From Roseovarius nitratireducens (GTDB lineage: Bacteria; Pseudomonadota; Alphaproteobacteria; Rhodobacterales; Rhodobacteraceae), in assembly GCF_002925845.1 (NCBI RefSeq), contig NZ_PDNI01000030.1:5001-65012 (forward strand): a DNA stretch of 60,012 nucleotides, given 5' to 3'. The translations under genes and the position numbers were made by a program. The stretch's first letter is position 1. Each line of letters starts with the position of its first letter. The notes under the pieces are model-generated. The model searched no databases and was not told the origin of the DNA. It saw only the letters and a list, made by a program, of their open reading frames with translations. Shown in pieces: positions 17,720 to 26,717 of the stretch.

Positions 17720-19165
17720 ATGGGATCCGTGATTGAACTCAAACGTCTGAATGGCCGCACAAAGACGATCGAATCGGAAACGCGCGAATTGCTTGACAGT
17801 GCGCTGCGAGGATACACCGCCACCCGGGGTGAAGACGGCTTTGAAGAGGCCCGCACCATTTGGAACGGAATGATCGACAGGAGTCCGGGCCTTGTCGTCA
17901 GAGCCCTCGGCACCAGCGACATCTGCGCGGCCGTCAACTTTGCCCGCGACAATGGCATCCTGATGTCGGTGCGCGCCGGCGGTCACCAGATCGCGGGACT
18001 TGCCGTGGAAGACGGCGCGATGATGCTGGACCTATCGCTGATGCGCTCGGTCCATGTCGATCCGGTTGCTCAAACCGCCCGAGTGGAGGCCGGCGCCCTG
18101 CTGGCCGACGTAGACCGTGAAACGCAGCTTCACGGACTGGCTCTTCCGGTCGGTGTGAATTCCACCACCGGAATTGCCGGCCTGACGCTCGGTGGCGGTT
18201 TCGGCTGGATCACGCGAAAATACGGGATGACGATCGACAACCTCGTCTCCGCCGATGTTGTCACTGCCGACGGAAGCGTCGTCCGTGCAAGTGAGGCTGA
18301 GCACCCGGATCTCTTTTGGGCGATCCGGGGCGGCGGGGGTAACTTCGGAGTCGTTTCATCATTCGAGTTCCGCCTCCATCCGGTGGGACCGGAGGTGCTG
18401 TCGGGTCTCATTGTTCATCCGATCGCCGAGGCCCCTGCCTTGCTCAAGGAATTCCGCGCGATCTGTGATGCAGCCCCCGATGAACTCACGGTCTGGTCGG
18501 TCATACGCAAGGCCCCGCCTCTGCCGTTTCTACCCGAGGAATGGCACGGCGAGAAGGTGCTGATCTTTGCTGCCTGCTATTCCGGCGACATGAAAGAGGG
18601 CGAGGCCGCAATGGCTGGGCTTCGCGAACTCGGCTCGCCAATCGTTGACGTGATTGGCCCGCATCCCTTCGTCGGCTGGCAGGCCGCGTTCGACCCGCTG
18701 CTGACGCCTGGAGAACGCAACTACTGGAAAAGCCGCGACTTCATCGAACTGACAGATCGCACCATTGACGCGATCCTCAAATCGATCGATGCCTTGCCCG
18801 ATCCGCAGTGCGAAGTCTTCATCGCGCATGTGGGGGGTGCGATGGCACGCGTTGCCAGTGATGCGACAGCTTTCCCGCAGCGCGCGGCACATTTCACAAT
18901 GAATGTGCACACGCGGTGGAGCGAGGCACCCAATGACAAGGCCTGCATCGGATGGGCGCGTGATCTGTTCGACAAGACTGCGGCAGACTCAGCCCCCAGC
19001 GTCTATGTCAACTTCATGCCCGACGACGAGGAAGGCCGTCTTGGCGACGCTTACGGCGGAAACCTTGAAAGGCTCCGCAAGATAAAAGCGAACTACGACC
19101 CGGAGAACTTGTTTCGGCTGAATCATAACATCATGCCTGAAAAAGCCGCTCAGGCTGCGCAATAG
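17720..19165 (+). CDS. FAD-binding oxidoreductase, berberine-bridge-enzyme type
   Basis: 481 residues from the ATG at 17720, which has GGAGG 7 bases upstream; an in-frame ATG at 17708 precedes that site. A PCMH-type FAD domain covers about 40-215: VRAGGHQIAG carries the His that links covalently to FAD, and GLTLGGGFGWITRKYG follows. The Cys used by bicovalent relatives is absent (Val-Gly-Val there), so single attachment is expected. The C-terminus has the BBE motif (YGGNLERLRKIKANYDPENL). By family it oxidises an alcohol or amine with oxygen; substrate unknown. Divergent HxlR gene is the likely regulator. Confidence 0.88.
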   Translation: MGSVIELKRLNGRTKTIESETRELLDSALRGYTATRGEDGFEEARTIWNGMIDRSPGLVVRALGTSDICAAVNFARDNGILMSVRAGGHQIAGLAVEDGAMMLDLSLMRSVHVDPVAQTARVEAGALLADVDRETQLHGLALPVGVNSTTGIAGLTLGGGFGWITRKYGMTIDNLVSADVVTADGSVVRASEAEHPDLFWAIRGGGGNFGVVSSFEFRLHPVGPEVLSGLIVHPIAEAPALLKEFRAICDAAPDELTVWSVIRKAPPLPFLPEEWHGEKVLIFAACYSGDMKEGEAAMAGLRELGSPIVDVIGPHPFVGWQAAFDPLLTPGERNYWKSRDFIELTDRTIDAILKSIDALPDPQCEVFIAHVGGAMARVASDATAFPQRAAHFTMNVHTRWSEAPNDKACIGWARDLFDKTAADSAPSVYVNFMPDDEEGRLGDAYGGNLERLRKIKANYDPENLFRLNHNIMPEKAAQAAQ

Positions 19166-19214
19166 TGCCAAGGGACGGAGCCGCGTCCGGCTCCGTCCAC
19201 CGTCCTAAGAAGGG

Positions 19215-19524
19215 CGACTATGGCCATCAGGATGTCTGGGTTCGCGGCTATGTCGATCAGGTCGTGATCGGCTGCCGGGGAGACGTGATCGCCCGGCATC
19301 CGCGGTGCTACGCACGCGAAGATGTCGTCTTCGACCCGATCCACTACCTTCCCTTGATCGAACGCAAGATCAATGCCCTGGATCAGGCTGCGCATTTGGC
19401 GGAGTGGGATCTGCCCGAACAGTTCCAGACCCTGCGCCGCCTCATGGAGGCACACATGCTGAAGATGGGTCGGCGTGAGTATGTGCAGGTCCTGCGTCTG
19501 CTGGAGACATTCGGCCTCGATGAG
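19215..19524 (+). pseudogene. IS21-family transposase (IstA) C-terminal remnant
   Basis: About 103 codons match the C-terminal domain of IstA: VWVRGYVDQVVIGCRGDVIA, RHPRCYAREDVVFDPIHYL, ALDQAAHLAEWDLPEQF and REYVQVLRLLETF. The catalytic core, the IstB helper and recognisable ends are absent, and the frame diverges after LLETFGLDE although it stays open to 19746. An old deletion remnant; it ends about 240 bp before the CIRCE element of groESL. Confidence 0.8.
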
Positions 19525-19764
19525 GCGGGCTTCCAGATCGTCGTGCCTTCGCGCTTCGGCTATCCGCGCAACGCCCTTCCCGAGGGATCAGTCCGTCGCG
19601 GACCTCAAGAATTCGATCATCGTTGGCGGAAACTCGGTTCGGCACTTGTGAATTCGAGCTTCGAGGGTGTGCGGGAGCACCTATGGCCATTATTTGATCG
19701 GAAGCAGAGAGATATTTTGCTCAGGCCATTGTCGAATCCCTGGTGACGCATCATCTCCATATTG

Positions 19765-19791
19765 TTGGCGCTCCGGTATGGCGAGCGCCAA
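19765..19791 (+). promoter_or_regulatory. CIRCE-type HrcA operator (variant arms)
   Basis: TTGGCGCTC, nine bases, GAGCGCCAA: perfect 9-bp arms with the exact N9 spacing of CIRCE (TTAGCACTC-N9-GAGTGCTAA). Two positions per arm differ from consensus, and the changes are mirrored so the palindrome is kept. It ends 54 bp before the groES start, so HrcA repression of this groESL is expected. Confidence 0.85.
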
Positions 19792-19845
19792 AGCGCTTCC
19801 GGACATCGCCATGCTCCCCTGGAAATCCGAATAAGGAGCGTTTCC

Positions 19846-20133
19846 GTGCCGTTCACACCCCTTCATGACCAAGTTCTCGTCCGCCGCATCGAAGGCGATG
19901 AGAAAACCGGTGGTGGTCTCATCATTCCAGAGACCGCAAAGGAAAAGCCACAGGAAGGCGATGTCATTTCCGTCGGCGCCGGGGAAAGGACTGAAAATGG
20001 CGATCTTATCGGCATGCAGGTCAAGTCCGGCGACAGGATCCTGTTCGGCAAGTGGTCCGGCTCCGAGATCCGTCTCGACGGCGAGGATCTCCTGATCATG
20101 AAGGAGAGCGACATTCTCGGCATCATGGCCTGA
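19846..20133 (+). CDS. groES: Co-chaperonin GroES
   Basis: 95 residues from a GTG at 19846, with AAGGAG 7 bases upstream; no in-frame ATG near. Begins [16 protein letters not shown] and carries the mobile loop ([17 protein letters not shown]) that contacts GroEL, ending DILGIMA. Full length for the family. Caps GroEL and helps substrate folding in the cytoplasm. 42 bp before groEL with a CIRCE operator upstream, so the two form a heat-inducible operon. The location between IS remnants suggests an additional, mobile-acquired groESL rather than the housekeeping copy (inference). Confidence 0.95.
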   Translation: MPFTPLHDQVLVRRIEGDEKTGGGLIIPETAKEKPQEGDVISVGAGERTENGDLIGMQVKSGDRILFGKWSGSEIRLDGEDLLIMKESDILGIMA

Positions 20134-20175
20134 GCCCGACGCCTACGCCGAACCCCCATTTCAGGAGCAACCGAA

Positions 20176-21822
20176 ATGTCTTCCAAGGATGTCAGATTCA
20201 GCACCGACGCACGCAACCGCATGCTGAAAGGTGTGGATACACTCGCCAAAGCGGTCCGGATCACCCTCGGCCCCAAGGGACGCAATGTCATTCTCGACCG
20301 GCCTTACGGCGCGCCGCGCATCACCAAGGACGGAGTGACCGTCGCCCGCGAAATCGAACTTTCCGACCACTTCGAGAACATGGGCGCGCAGATGGTGAAG
20401 GAAGTCGCCAGCCGCACCAATGACGAAGCCGGTGACGGGACCACGACCGCCACGGTTCTGGCACATGCGCTCGTCAAGGAAGGCATGAAGGCGGTTGCCG
20501 CCGGCATGAACCCGATGGACCTCAAGCGTGGCATCGACAAGGCCGTCGATGCCGTCGTCGCCGAGATCCGCGCGATGTCACGCCCCGTGGGCGACAGTGA
20601 CGAGATCGCCAAGGTCGGCTCCATCTCTGCCAATGGCGAGACCGCGATCGGTCGGCAGATCGCCGATGCGATGGCAAGGGTCGGCAACGAGGGCGTCATC
20701 ACCGTCGAGGAGGCCAAGGGCCTCGAGACCGAGACCGAGGTGGTCGAGGGCATGCAGTTCGACCGTGGTTATCTCAGTCCCTATTTCATCACTAACGTGC
20801 AGAAGATGAGTGTGGAACTCGAGGATTGCGTCGTCCTGCTGCACGAAAGGAAGCTGTCATCGCTGCAACAGATGGTGCCCCTGCTAGAGGCGGTTATTCA
20901 GGCCGACAAGCCGCTTCTGATCATTGCCGAGGACATCGAGGGCGAAGCGCTGGCCGCCTTGGTGGTCAACAAGCTGCGCGGCGGTCTGAAAGTCGCGGCA
21001 GTCAAGGCCCCGGGTTTCGGCGATCGCCGCAAGGCGATGCTTGAGGACCTGGCCATCCTGACGGGCGGACAGGTGATCTCCCCCGATCTCGGCATCAAGC
21101 TGGAGACGGTCACCATGGACATGCTCGGGTCTGCGCGAAAAGTGACGATCACCAAGGATGACACAACTGTCATCGATGGTGCGGGCGACAAGGATGCGAT
21201 CGCGTCGCGTGTCACCCAGATACGCGCCCAGATCGAAGACACGACCTCGGACTACGACAAGGAGAAGCTGCAGGAACGGCTTGCAAAGCTGTCCGGCGGC
21301 ATCGCCGTGATAAAGGTCGGGGGTGCCACGGAGACCGAGGTAAAAGAGCGCAAGGACCGGGTCGATGATGCGCTGAACGCCACCCGTGCGGCGGTTCAGG
21401 AGGGTATCGTGCCGGGTGGTGGCGTGGCCCTTGTGCAAGGCGGCAAGGTCCTGGCCGATCTCAAGGGTGCGAATGCCGACGAGACTGCCGGCATCAGGAT
21501 CGTCGCTCGCGCGGTCCAGGCACCGCTGCGCCAGATCGCCGAGAATGCCGGTGTCGACGGATCGGTCGTTGTCGGCAAGGTCTCTGAGAACACGAGCCCC
21601 GGCTTCGGCTTCGACGCACAGACGGAAACCTACGGCGACATGCTGAAGGCCGGTATCATCGATCCGAGCAAAGTCGTGCGCGTCGCGTTGGGGAACGCGG
21701 CCTCGATTGCGGGACTGCTGATCACGACCGAAGCGATGATCGCCGAGAAAGCGCAACAATCCAAAGCAGGCCGCGGCATGTCCGACATGGAAGACATGGG
21801 CGGCATGGGTGGCATGATGTAG
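20176..21822 (+). CDS. groEL: Chaperonin GroEL
   Basis: 548 residues, full length. ATP-binding and hydrolysis motifs are intact: [10 protein letters not shown] (about 31), [24 protein letters not shown] (Asp87 region), and [19 protein letters not shown] near 410. The C-terminus is the flexible GGMGGMM tail, shorter than the many GGM repeats of some GroELs. Assembles as a double 14-mer that folds proteins in the cytoplasm with GroES encoded 42 bp upstream. AGGAGC precedes the ATG. A small Lys-rich protein gene follows 111 bp downstream. Confidence 0.96.
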   Translation: MSSKDVRFSTDARNRMLKGVDTLAKAVRITLGPKGRNVILDRPYGAPRITKDGVTVAREIELSDHFENMGAQMVKEVASRTNDEAGDGTTTATVLAHALVKEGMKAVAAGMNPMDLKRGIDKAVDAVVAEIRAMSRPVGDSDEIAKVGSISANGETAIGRQIADAMARVGNEGVITVEEAKGLETETEVVEGMQFDRGYLSPYFITNVQKMSVELEDCVVLLHERKLSSLQQMVPLLEAVIQADKPLLIIAEDIEGEALAALVVNKLRGGLKVAAVKAPGFGDRRKAMLEDLAILTGGQVISPDLGIKLETVTMDMLGSARKVTITKDDTTVIDGAGDKDAIASRVTQIRAQIEDTTSDYDKEKLQERLAKLSGGIAVIKVGGATETEVKERKDRVDDALNATRAAVQEGIVPGGGVALVQGGKVLADLKGANADETAGIRIVARAVQAPLRQIAENAGVDGSVVVGKVSENTSPGFGFDAQTETYGDMLKAGIIDPSKVVRVALGNAASIAGLLITTEAMIAEKAQQSKAGRGMSDMEDMGGMGGMM

Positions 21823-21933
21823 ACGAATGACACACCGGTCCGGAAGGTCGGCATTCGCGCCGTCAACCGGGTCAACCGAAGAGCTGTAAGTTGATCGAAA
21901 TGACTGAAAACCATCCATCCAAGGAGATACGAA

Positions 21934-22068
21934 ATGTCAAAGGGCGACAAGCAACGCGGCAACCGGGAAGCCAAGAAACCGAAGAAGGCCAAGGAAAAGA
22001 TCCTGGCAACAGCGGATTCCATCAAGGGCAAGGCACCGCTCAATATCGGTGAGACCAAAAAGAAGTAG
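21934..22068 (+). CDS. Small Lys-rich conserved protein downstream of groEL
   Basis: 44 residues with an excellent ribosome site (AAGGAG, 21921-21926) before the ATG at 21934. Starts MSKGDKQRGNREAKKPKKAK and ends in KKK; strongly basic. Tiny proteins beginning with QRGNREAKKPKK are widespread in alphaproteobacteria but their function is not known to me. It lies on the groESL strand with no clear terminator between, so co-transcription with heat-shock genes is plausible. Too short for most gene finders. Confidence 0.75.
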   Translation: MSKGDKQRGNREAKKPKKAKEKILATADSIKGKAPLNIGETKKK

Positions 22069-22084
22069 CCGTTCCAACGCTTCA

Positions 22085-22152
22085 AGGCGCGCGATGATCC
22101 GCCCACCCCGCCCGCGATCCACACGCGCACCCCCCACCGGGAAGGCAATCAT
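22085..22152 (-). pseudogene. IS66 tnpB, first codons only
   Basis: An ATG at 22152 overlaps the tnpA stop (ATGA). It reads MIAFPVGGARV and then, in the next frame, RVWIAGGVGG, the normal start of IS66 TnpB, showing a one-base frameshift. Homology ends near 22085, so the element was cut here. Confidence 0.65.
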
Positions 22153-22562
22153 CGGCCCTCCAGCACCGGAATGAGCGGCACCAATTCCTCCGGGTCCACC
22201 GACGAAGGGACAAGAAGCCGCCGCCCATTCCTCAGCACGTTCTCGAGCCGGGCGTCACGGGGGGTGTGCGGCGCTACCGGCGCAGCCGCAGGCATGAGCG
22301 TGGACGCCTTCGGCGGGAGCGTCAGCGGGATGAACGTGGGCGATGTCTCGTCACCAAGTTCACCGCTCCGATATTGCCGCCGCCATATCGTCAGCAGGGA
22401 GTGCGACACGCCATGCCGCCGAGCCGTCGCTGTCACCTGGCGATGCCCCAGGAAGCTCTCCTTAACAATCCGGATCTTGTCCGCATCGCTCCAGTGCCGC
22501 CGGTAAGGCACGTCCGCGGCAGACAGAACTTCGATCTCGGGTCTGAACGTATGGTCGGCCAT
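22149..22562 (-). CDS. IS66-family accessory protein TnpA
   Basis: 137 residues. The N-terminal half is the HTH of IS66 OrfA: RRHWSDADKIRIVKESFLGH, VTATARRHGVSHSLLTIWRR and QYRSGELGD. The C-terminal half contains the usual Pro-rich linker and a LVPLIPVLEG end. IS66 needs TnpA, TnpB and the large TnpC; here TnpB is broken after about 20 codons and TnpC is missing, so this is a non-mobile remnant, although the tnpA frame is whole. Confidence 0.88.
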   Translation of the reverse strand: MADHTFRPEIEVLSAADVPYRRHWSDADKIRIVKESFLGHRQVTATARRHGVSHSLLTIWRRQYRSGELGDETSPTFIPLTLPPKASTLMPAAAPVAPHTPRDARLENVLRNGRRLLVPSSVDPEELVPLIPVLEGR

Positions 22563-22620
22563 AAGGTCGGACTTGTCACCAACGCCGAAATCCCGTCAGA
22601 CGGCCTCCGCCGGAGGGATA

Positions 22621-22669
22621 CCCTAATGCGGTCACCCTTACTGAATTGATCTGTGTCATCGCATTAGGG
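22621..22669. repeat. 10-bp inverted repeat, 29-bp spacer
   Basis: CCCTAATGCG at 22621-22630 and CGCATTAGGG at 22660-22669, in the gap between the IS66 remnant and the M23 gene. Similar geometry to the pair at 15239-15289 but different sequence. Confidence 0.6.
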
Positions 22670-22716
22670 CTACCCAGACCGCTAGGGAGACGGGATGGTT
22701 TGGCACACGCGCGCTG

Positions 22717-23340
22717 ATGGGGCGCAGTGAACCGCCGGTGGAGGTCATCGACATCGAAAACCCCTTTGGCCCGGGTCGCTATCTCGTCGGGAACGGCGGG
22801 TCCAATGCTGTGGTGAATGCACATGTGAAGACGCTGGATGCCAGCATTGAACGTTTCCGGCCCTGGCGTGGCCAATCCTACGCGGTGGATTTCTTCGGAC
22901 TGGGGCCTTTCGGCCTGCGCGCGAAGGGGTGGCGGCCGACTGAGCCTTCGGCCTATGCAATCCTCGGTGCTGCCCTGCATGCGCCCTGTGCGGGCGAAGT
23001 GGTCGCGGCGGAGGGGGGAATGCCGGATTTCCTGGTGCCGGAGCAAGATCAGGTCAATCGTCTTGGCAATCATGTCATTCTTCGCTGTGACGATGTCGAA
23101 ATCGTCTTCGCGCACTTGCAGAAGGGAAGCGTGAGAGTTTCGTCGGGTGACTCCGTTGCCACCGGGGATCGGCTGGGCGAGATTGGAAACTCCGGTGCCT
23201 CGACCGAGCCGCACCTACATATCCATGCGCAACGCCCCGCACCGGCAGGTGCGCCGCCGATCTCCGGAGAGCCGCTCGCGCTTCGAATCGACGGGCGCTT
23301 TCTTGTGCGAGGTGACCGATTGACTGGACATAACTGGTAA
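22717..23340 (+). CDS. M23-family (LytM-type) metallopeptidase domain, probably 5'-truncated
   Basis: 207 codons. Zinc-site residues of the peptidase are visible: the Asp in QSYAVDFFGL (about 65-75), HLQKGSVRV, and GASTEPHLHIHAQ (HxH, about 170). M23 enzymes cleave peptidoglycan cross-bridges. There is no signal peptide or membrane anchor, and the upstream DNA is IS66 debris, so the start codon shown is only the first in frame and a 5' portion encoding the export part is probably lost. Full-length relatives carry an N-terminal region before the NGGSNAVVNAHVKTLD segment. Confidence 0.75.
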   Translation: MGRSEPPVEVIDIENPFGPGRYLVGNGGSNAVVNAHVKTLDASIERFRPWRGQSYAVDFFGLGPFGLRAKGWRPTEPSAYAILGAALHAPCAGEVVAAEGGMPDFLVPEQDQVNRLGNHVILRCDDVEIVFAHLQKGSVRVSSGDSVATGDRLGEIGNSGASTEPHLHIHAQRPAPAGAPPISGEPLALRIDGRFLVRGDRLTGHNW

Positions 23341-23558
23341 AGCAGGCGTGAACCATTGGCACCCTGACCACTGGCCTCTTCTGCCGCGCACGGACGATGG
23401 GAAGCGTGAGCGACAGTATCGGCGGCTGGCTGGCAGATCGCGGCAGTCTTCAGGCATGCCCTGGTGGCGCTGATTGTTGCCTGGGGCGGCAACAGCTCAA
23501 GCTGCTTTCCTTTGTCCTGGCCGCTGGGGCGCGCCCGTAGCCTTTCAACGGGTCTTGG

Positions 23559-24569
23559 TCATGGGTCCGACACCCTCAGGATCAGTTTGCCCGCCACCGC
23601 TCCAGCTTCGATACGTTTATGCGCATCGCGCACCTGCTCCAAGGGGACCACCTCCGCGACAACTGGGGCTATCCTGCCTTCTGCAAGCATCGAAAAAAGA
23701 TTTGCGAGATCCTCGCGGAACCATTCGGGGTGTTTCCGTCGCATCGCGCCGATGGAATAGAAGGCGGTGGCGTGACCGTTTGGCAGCCAGTCCCACAGCT
23801 TGAGCTTCACGAAATCCAGGGGGATCGACCCGCCGCGCCCCAGCACCTCGTTCTGGAAACCGAAGGCGACAAGCTTCCCGCCCGGCTTCAGCGCATGGAG
23901 CGAACGCGACAGACTCTCGCCACCGAGAGGGTCGAAGACAGCATCGACACCGTCACCCACTGCCTCTTCAAGCACCGCTTCCGGCGCATCCGCCTCGATC
24001 GGCGTGGCCCCAAGGCCACGGATCAGGTCGTGCTTTGCTGTGATATCGGTGCCGAGCGCGGTGATCCCCGCATCCCGCGCCAGCTGCAGCATCGCCGTGC
24101 CGACCGCTCCGCCCGCCCCGTGGATCAGAAGGCTTTGCCCCCTCTGCATCTTGGCCACACGGTGCAGCATCTGGAAGGGCGTCACTGCGGACAGGATCAT
24201 GCCTAGGGCGTCGACCTCTGAGACGCCTTCGGGCACGGATGTCAAACTGTCCTCGGGCAGGCAAACATACTCGGAATAGGCGCCGATGGTGGTCAGGTCC
24301 GCGACCCGGTCTCCAGGACGAAACCGGGTCGCCTCGGGACCTGTTGCATCCACCACACCGACAAGGTCGTAGCCGGGGGTGAAGGGCGGCTTGTCCTTCA
24401 CGTCCGGATACAGGCCCTTGCAGATCATCAGGTCGGTAAACGCAGCACTTGTCACCAGGACGCGGATGCGCACATCGGACCCTTCTGGTTCGGGGAGCGC
24501 GTCGACGGTCTGGACTTCCAGCTGTTCCGGTCCGCCGAACTCTGTTAGCATAATCCTTTTCCAACTCAT
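23559..24569 (-). CDS. Medium-chain quinone oxidoreductase-like dehydrogenase
   Basis: 336 residues. GroES-like N-terminal fold with TPGYDLVGVVDATG (about 70-85) and a Rossmann fold with HGAGGAVGTAMLQLA (about 150-165, NADPH binding). None of the Cys/His zinc ligands of true alcohol dehydrogenases are present, so it belongs to the zinc-free quinone reductase / VAT-1-like group. Probably reduces quinones or enones with NADPH. Last gene of a four-gene operon (protease, serine hydrolase, alpha/beta hydrolase, this), 20 bp after its neighbour. Confidence 0.85.
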   Translation of the reverse strand: MSWKRIMLTEFGGPEQLEVQTVDALPEPEGSDVRIRVLVTSAAFTDLMICKGLYPDVKDKPPFTPGYDLVGVVDATGPEATRFRPGDRVADLTTIGAYSEYVCLPEDSLTSVPEGVSEVDALGMILSAVTPFQMLHRVAKMQRGQSLLIHGAGGAVGTAMLQLARDAGITALGTDITAKHDLIRGLGATPIEADAPEAVLEEAVGDGVDAVFDPLGGESLSRSLHALKPGGKLVAFGFQNEVLGRGGSIPLDFVKLKLWDWLPNGHATAFYSIGAMRRKHPEWFREDLANLFSMLAEGRIAPVVAEVVPLEQVRDAHKRIEAGAVAGKLILRVSDP

Positions 24570-24589
24570 TTGATTACCTCCATTTCTTG

Positions 24590-25543
24590 TCAGTGACTCC
24601 TTGCGAAATCAGCGATCTCGCGGGCGACGTCGGTGTCATGTCCCAGCCAGATATGTCCGCCTTCCGGCCAGACCCTCAGTGTCGCATTCGGTATGCGATC
24701 GGCCAGGTGCCGCGCGGTCTCGGCGGTTCGGAAGAGATCGTCTTCGCAGGACATGATCAGGGTCGGCACCGTAATATCCTGGTAGGCAGTCAGGGAGGGT
24801 GTCCCAGCCCAGACGCCATCTGTTCGCAACCCGTCCGTCTTGCGGCTGATGGGCAGAAGCCCATCGAGGATCAGGCTTGCGCGCCGCTGTTCCTCCGGTG
24901 AGACGCGCGAAAGGAGAGCAGGGTCCGTTGCAAGCAAAGTTCGGATCATCCGGCCGGGTGCCAGGGTGGCAAGTGCCCAGAAGGCGAGGTTCGATCCAAG
25001 CACGGCATTGAGCGTTGTTCGCTGCAGGGCACTGAATTCCACCGGGTCCTTGCCGGTCAGGTTGGCCGCCGGCGCCAGCAGGACGAGATGCGAACACCTT
25101 TCGGGATGTCGCAGCGCGAACTCGGCGGCTGTCAGGGCACCGGCCGAACCACCGATGATGGGCAGGCGCTCTATTCCCAGGTGGTCGAGGAGTTCCACGA
25201 GGATGTCGGCCTGATGCCAAGGCGAAGCATCAAGGGGAAAGGCGCTGCGAAGGTAACCGAACCGCGAGGGCGAGACGATTCGAAAGCCTTTCTCGCGGAG
25301 CGCGTGGGCGAAGAGAAGGCCCTGGTCGAAACCGCCGCCGGTGCCGTGGATCATCATCGCCGGCGGTCCGCTGCCGGCCACGGCGTATTCAAACGCCCCG
25401 GCGGTTGTCTCGATCAGGCTGCTTTTCCGGACCAGCCTCGCATCCGCCGCCGCTATCGCGCTCCGGTAGGCGCCGGTCGCATAGGCGCCGCTTGCCAACA
25501 CAAGGCCGCCCAGACCTGTCAGAACCGCGCGACGGGAGATCAT
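24590..25543 (-). CDS. Exported alpha/beta hydrolase
   Basis: 317 residues. The N-terminus MISRRAVLTGLGGLVLASGA has a twin-arginine-like signal (SRRAVLTG), so export is likely. The fold shows MIHGTGGGFDQG (oxyanion hole, about 66), GGSAGALTAAEF (nucleophile Ser, about 132), an Asp in SCEDDLFRTAE and the His in EGGHIWLGHD (about 298). Substrate unknown. Its ATG overlaps the stop of the serine hydrolase gene (ATGA), so the two are translationally coupled. Could be an esterase or haloperoxidase-like lipase. Confidence 0.86.
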   Translation of the reverse strand: MISRRAVLTGLGGLVLASGAYATGAYRSAIAAADARLVRKSSLIETTAGAFEYAVAGSGPPAMMIHGTGGGFDQGLLFAHALREKGFRIVSPSRFGYLRSAFPLDASPWHQADILVELLDHLGIERLPIIGGSAGALTAAEFALRHPERCSHLVLLAPAANLTGKDPVEFSALQRTTLNAVLGSNLAFWALATLAPGRMIRTLLATDPALLSRVSPEEQRRASLILDGLLPISRKTDGLRTDGVWAGTPSLTAYQDITVPTLIMSCEDDLFRTAETARHLADRIPNATLRVWPEGGHIWLGHDTDVAREIADFARSH

Positions 25544-26712
25544 TCCAGCCCCTCGATAGCCAGCCGTGCCAGCGCGGTCTCAAGCTCTGCGACGTGGTCG
25601 GAACCTCCATCAATCACGCCCGCGTCGCTGTTGATCTGGAAAGCCACCGTAACCCTGTGATCGGCGTAGTGGCGCAGGCTCGAGACATAGGCCGGAATCC
25701 AGCCGCCGTGACCGTAGACGGGACCGAGCGGTGTCTGAGCGGAGATCGCGACTCCGGCACCGTAGAGGATGTCAGGCGTAGCCGGCGACACCGGCACACC
25801 GTCGAGCAGCCTGTCGAGATACGGGGCCTTCATCGCCTGACCGGCGAATAGTGCATGCCCCCAGCGCGCGAGATCAGACGAGGTGGACACGAATCCGCCG
25901 CCAGTCCATTCTACGGTCGGGTCCCAGACGAGCCGACCGTCGGCTTCTGCCGTGCGCACCGGAAGACCGTAGGCGTTGTCGGGGATCGTGTAGCCCACCG
26001 CGAGGCCGGGAAGATGGGGCCGGTCAGCTGGGATCGTATCGCTCAGGTCAAGGGGGGTGAGGAACGTCTCACCGACGACATCGTAGTAGCGCCGTCCCGT
26101 CACTTCCTCGATCACGAGGCCGAGAAGGACATAACCCGTGTCGCTGTAAGCCCATGAGGTGCCCGCCTTGAACAGCGGCCTTCGTCCAGTCACGAAAGCG
26201 AGCAACTCTTCAGGGGTGATCGCTCGCACACCTGAGGCGATCTGCGCTGCGGCTGCCTTCTGGAACTCCACCAGATGCGTGTGATCCGGCAACCCGGACT
26301 GATGGTGCAGAAGGTGCTTGATCGTGATGGTCCTGACATTGGGCAAGTCAGCAAACCAGGCACGATCTCCGAGAAATTCGGCCAGAAGGTCACTCTGCGA
26401 CAACAGTCCCTCGCTTTCGAGCGAAAGAATGGTCGCTGCCACGAAGGTCTTGCCGATGCTCGCGGCCAGCATCCGTGTCCCGGGCGTCATGGCCCGGTTC
26501 TCCTCGATATCCGCAAGGCCCGTCGCGGCGGTTGCGACGGTTCCGTCCGGCAGCACGATCGCGGCTGTCGCCCCGGGGAAACCGTGACGGTCGCGGAAGC
26601 CTTCAAGCGTGTCGGCGAGCCGGGTTGGCAGACTCGTCTTGCCATCCGCCAATGCCGGACCTGCAACCGCAAGCGACAGAACCGTAGCAAGCTTTGCCAG
26701 TGCAGCCCACAT
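25540..26712 (-). CDS. Exported serine hydrolase of the class C beta-lactamase / D-Ala peptidase fold
   Basis: 390 residues from the ATG at 26712 (MWAALAKLATVLSLAVAGPALA, signal peptide). The open frame continues upstream to 27126, but that part overlaps the protease gene and is not credible; a GTG at 26721 overlapping that gene's stop is an alternative start. ASIGKTFVA (about 83) is the SxxK nucleophile motif, YSDTGY (about 175) the YxN-like motif, and GHGGWIP near 345 replaces KTG. Cleaves ester or amide bonds in the periplasm; substrate unknown. Confidence 0.86.
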   Translation of the reverse strand: MWAALAKLATVLSLAVAGPALADGKTSLPTRLADTLEGFRDRHGFPGATAAIVLPDGTVATAATGLADIEENRAMTPGTRMLAASIGKTFVAATILSLESEGLLSQSDLLAEFLGDRAWFADLPNVRTITIKHLLHHQSGLPDHTHLVEFQKAAAAQIASGVRAITPEELLAFVTGRRPLFKAGTSWAYSDTGYVLLGLVIEEVTGRRYYDVVGETFLTPLDLSDTIPADRPHLPGLAVGYTIPDNAYGLPVRTAEADGRLVWDPTVEWTGGGFVSTSSDLARWGHALFAGQAMKAPYLDRLLDGVPVSPATPDILYGAGVAISAQTPLGPVYGHGGWIPAYVSSLRHYADHRVTVAFQINSDAGVIDGGSDHVAELETALARLAIEGLE

Positions 26713-26717
26713 GGCGC

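Larger units (their letters stand above)
22085..22600 (-). mobile_element. IS66-family insertion sequence remnant
   Basis: Contains intact tnpA and the first codons of tnpB; tnpC and both terminal repeats are not seen. Outer limits are approximate. The truncated M23 peptidase gene next to it may have lost its 5' part in the same event. Confidence 0.7.
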
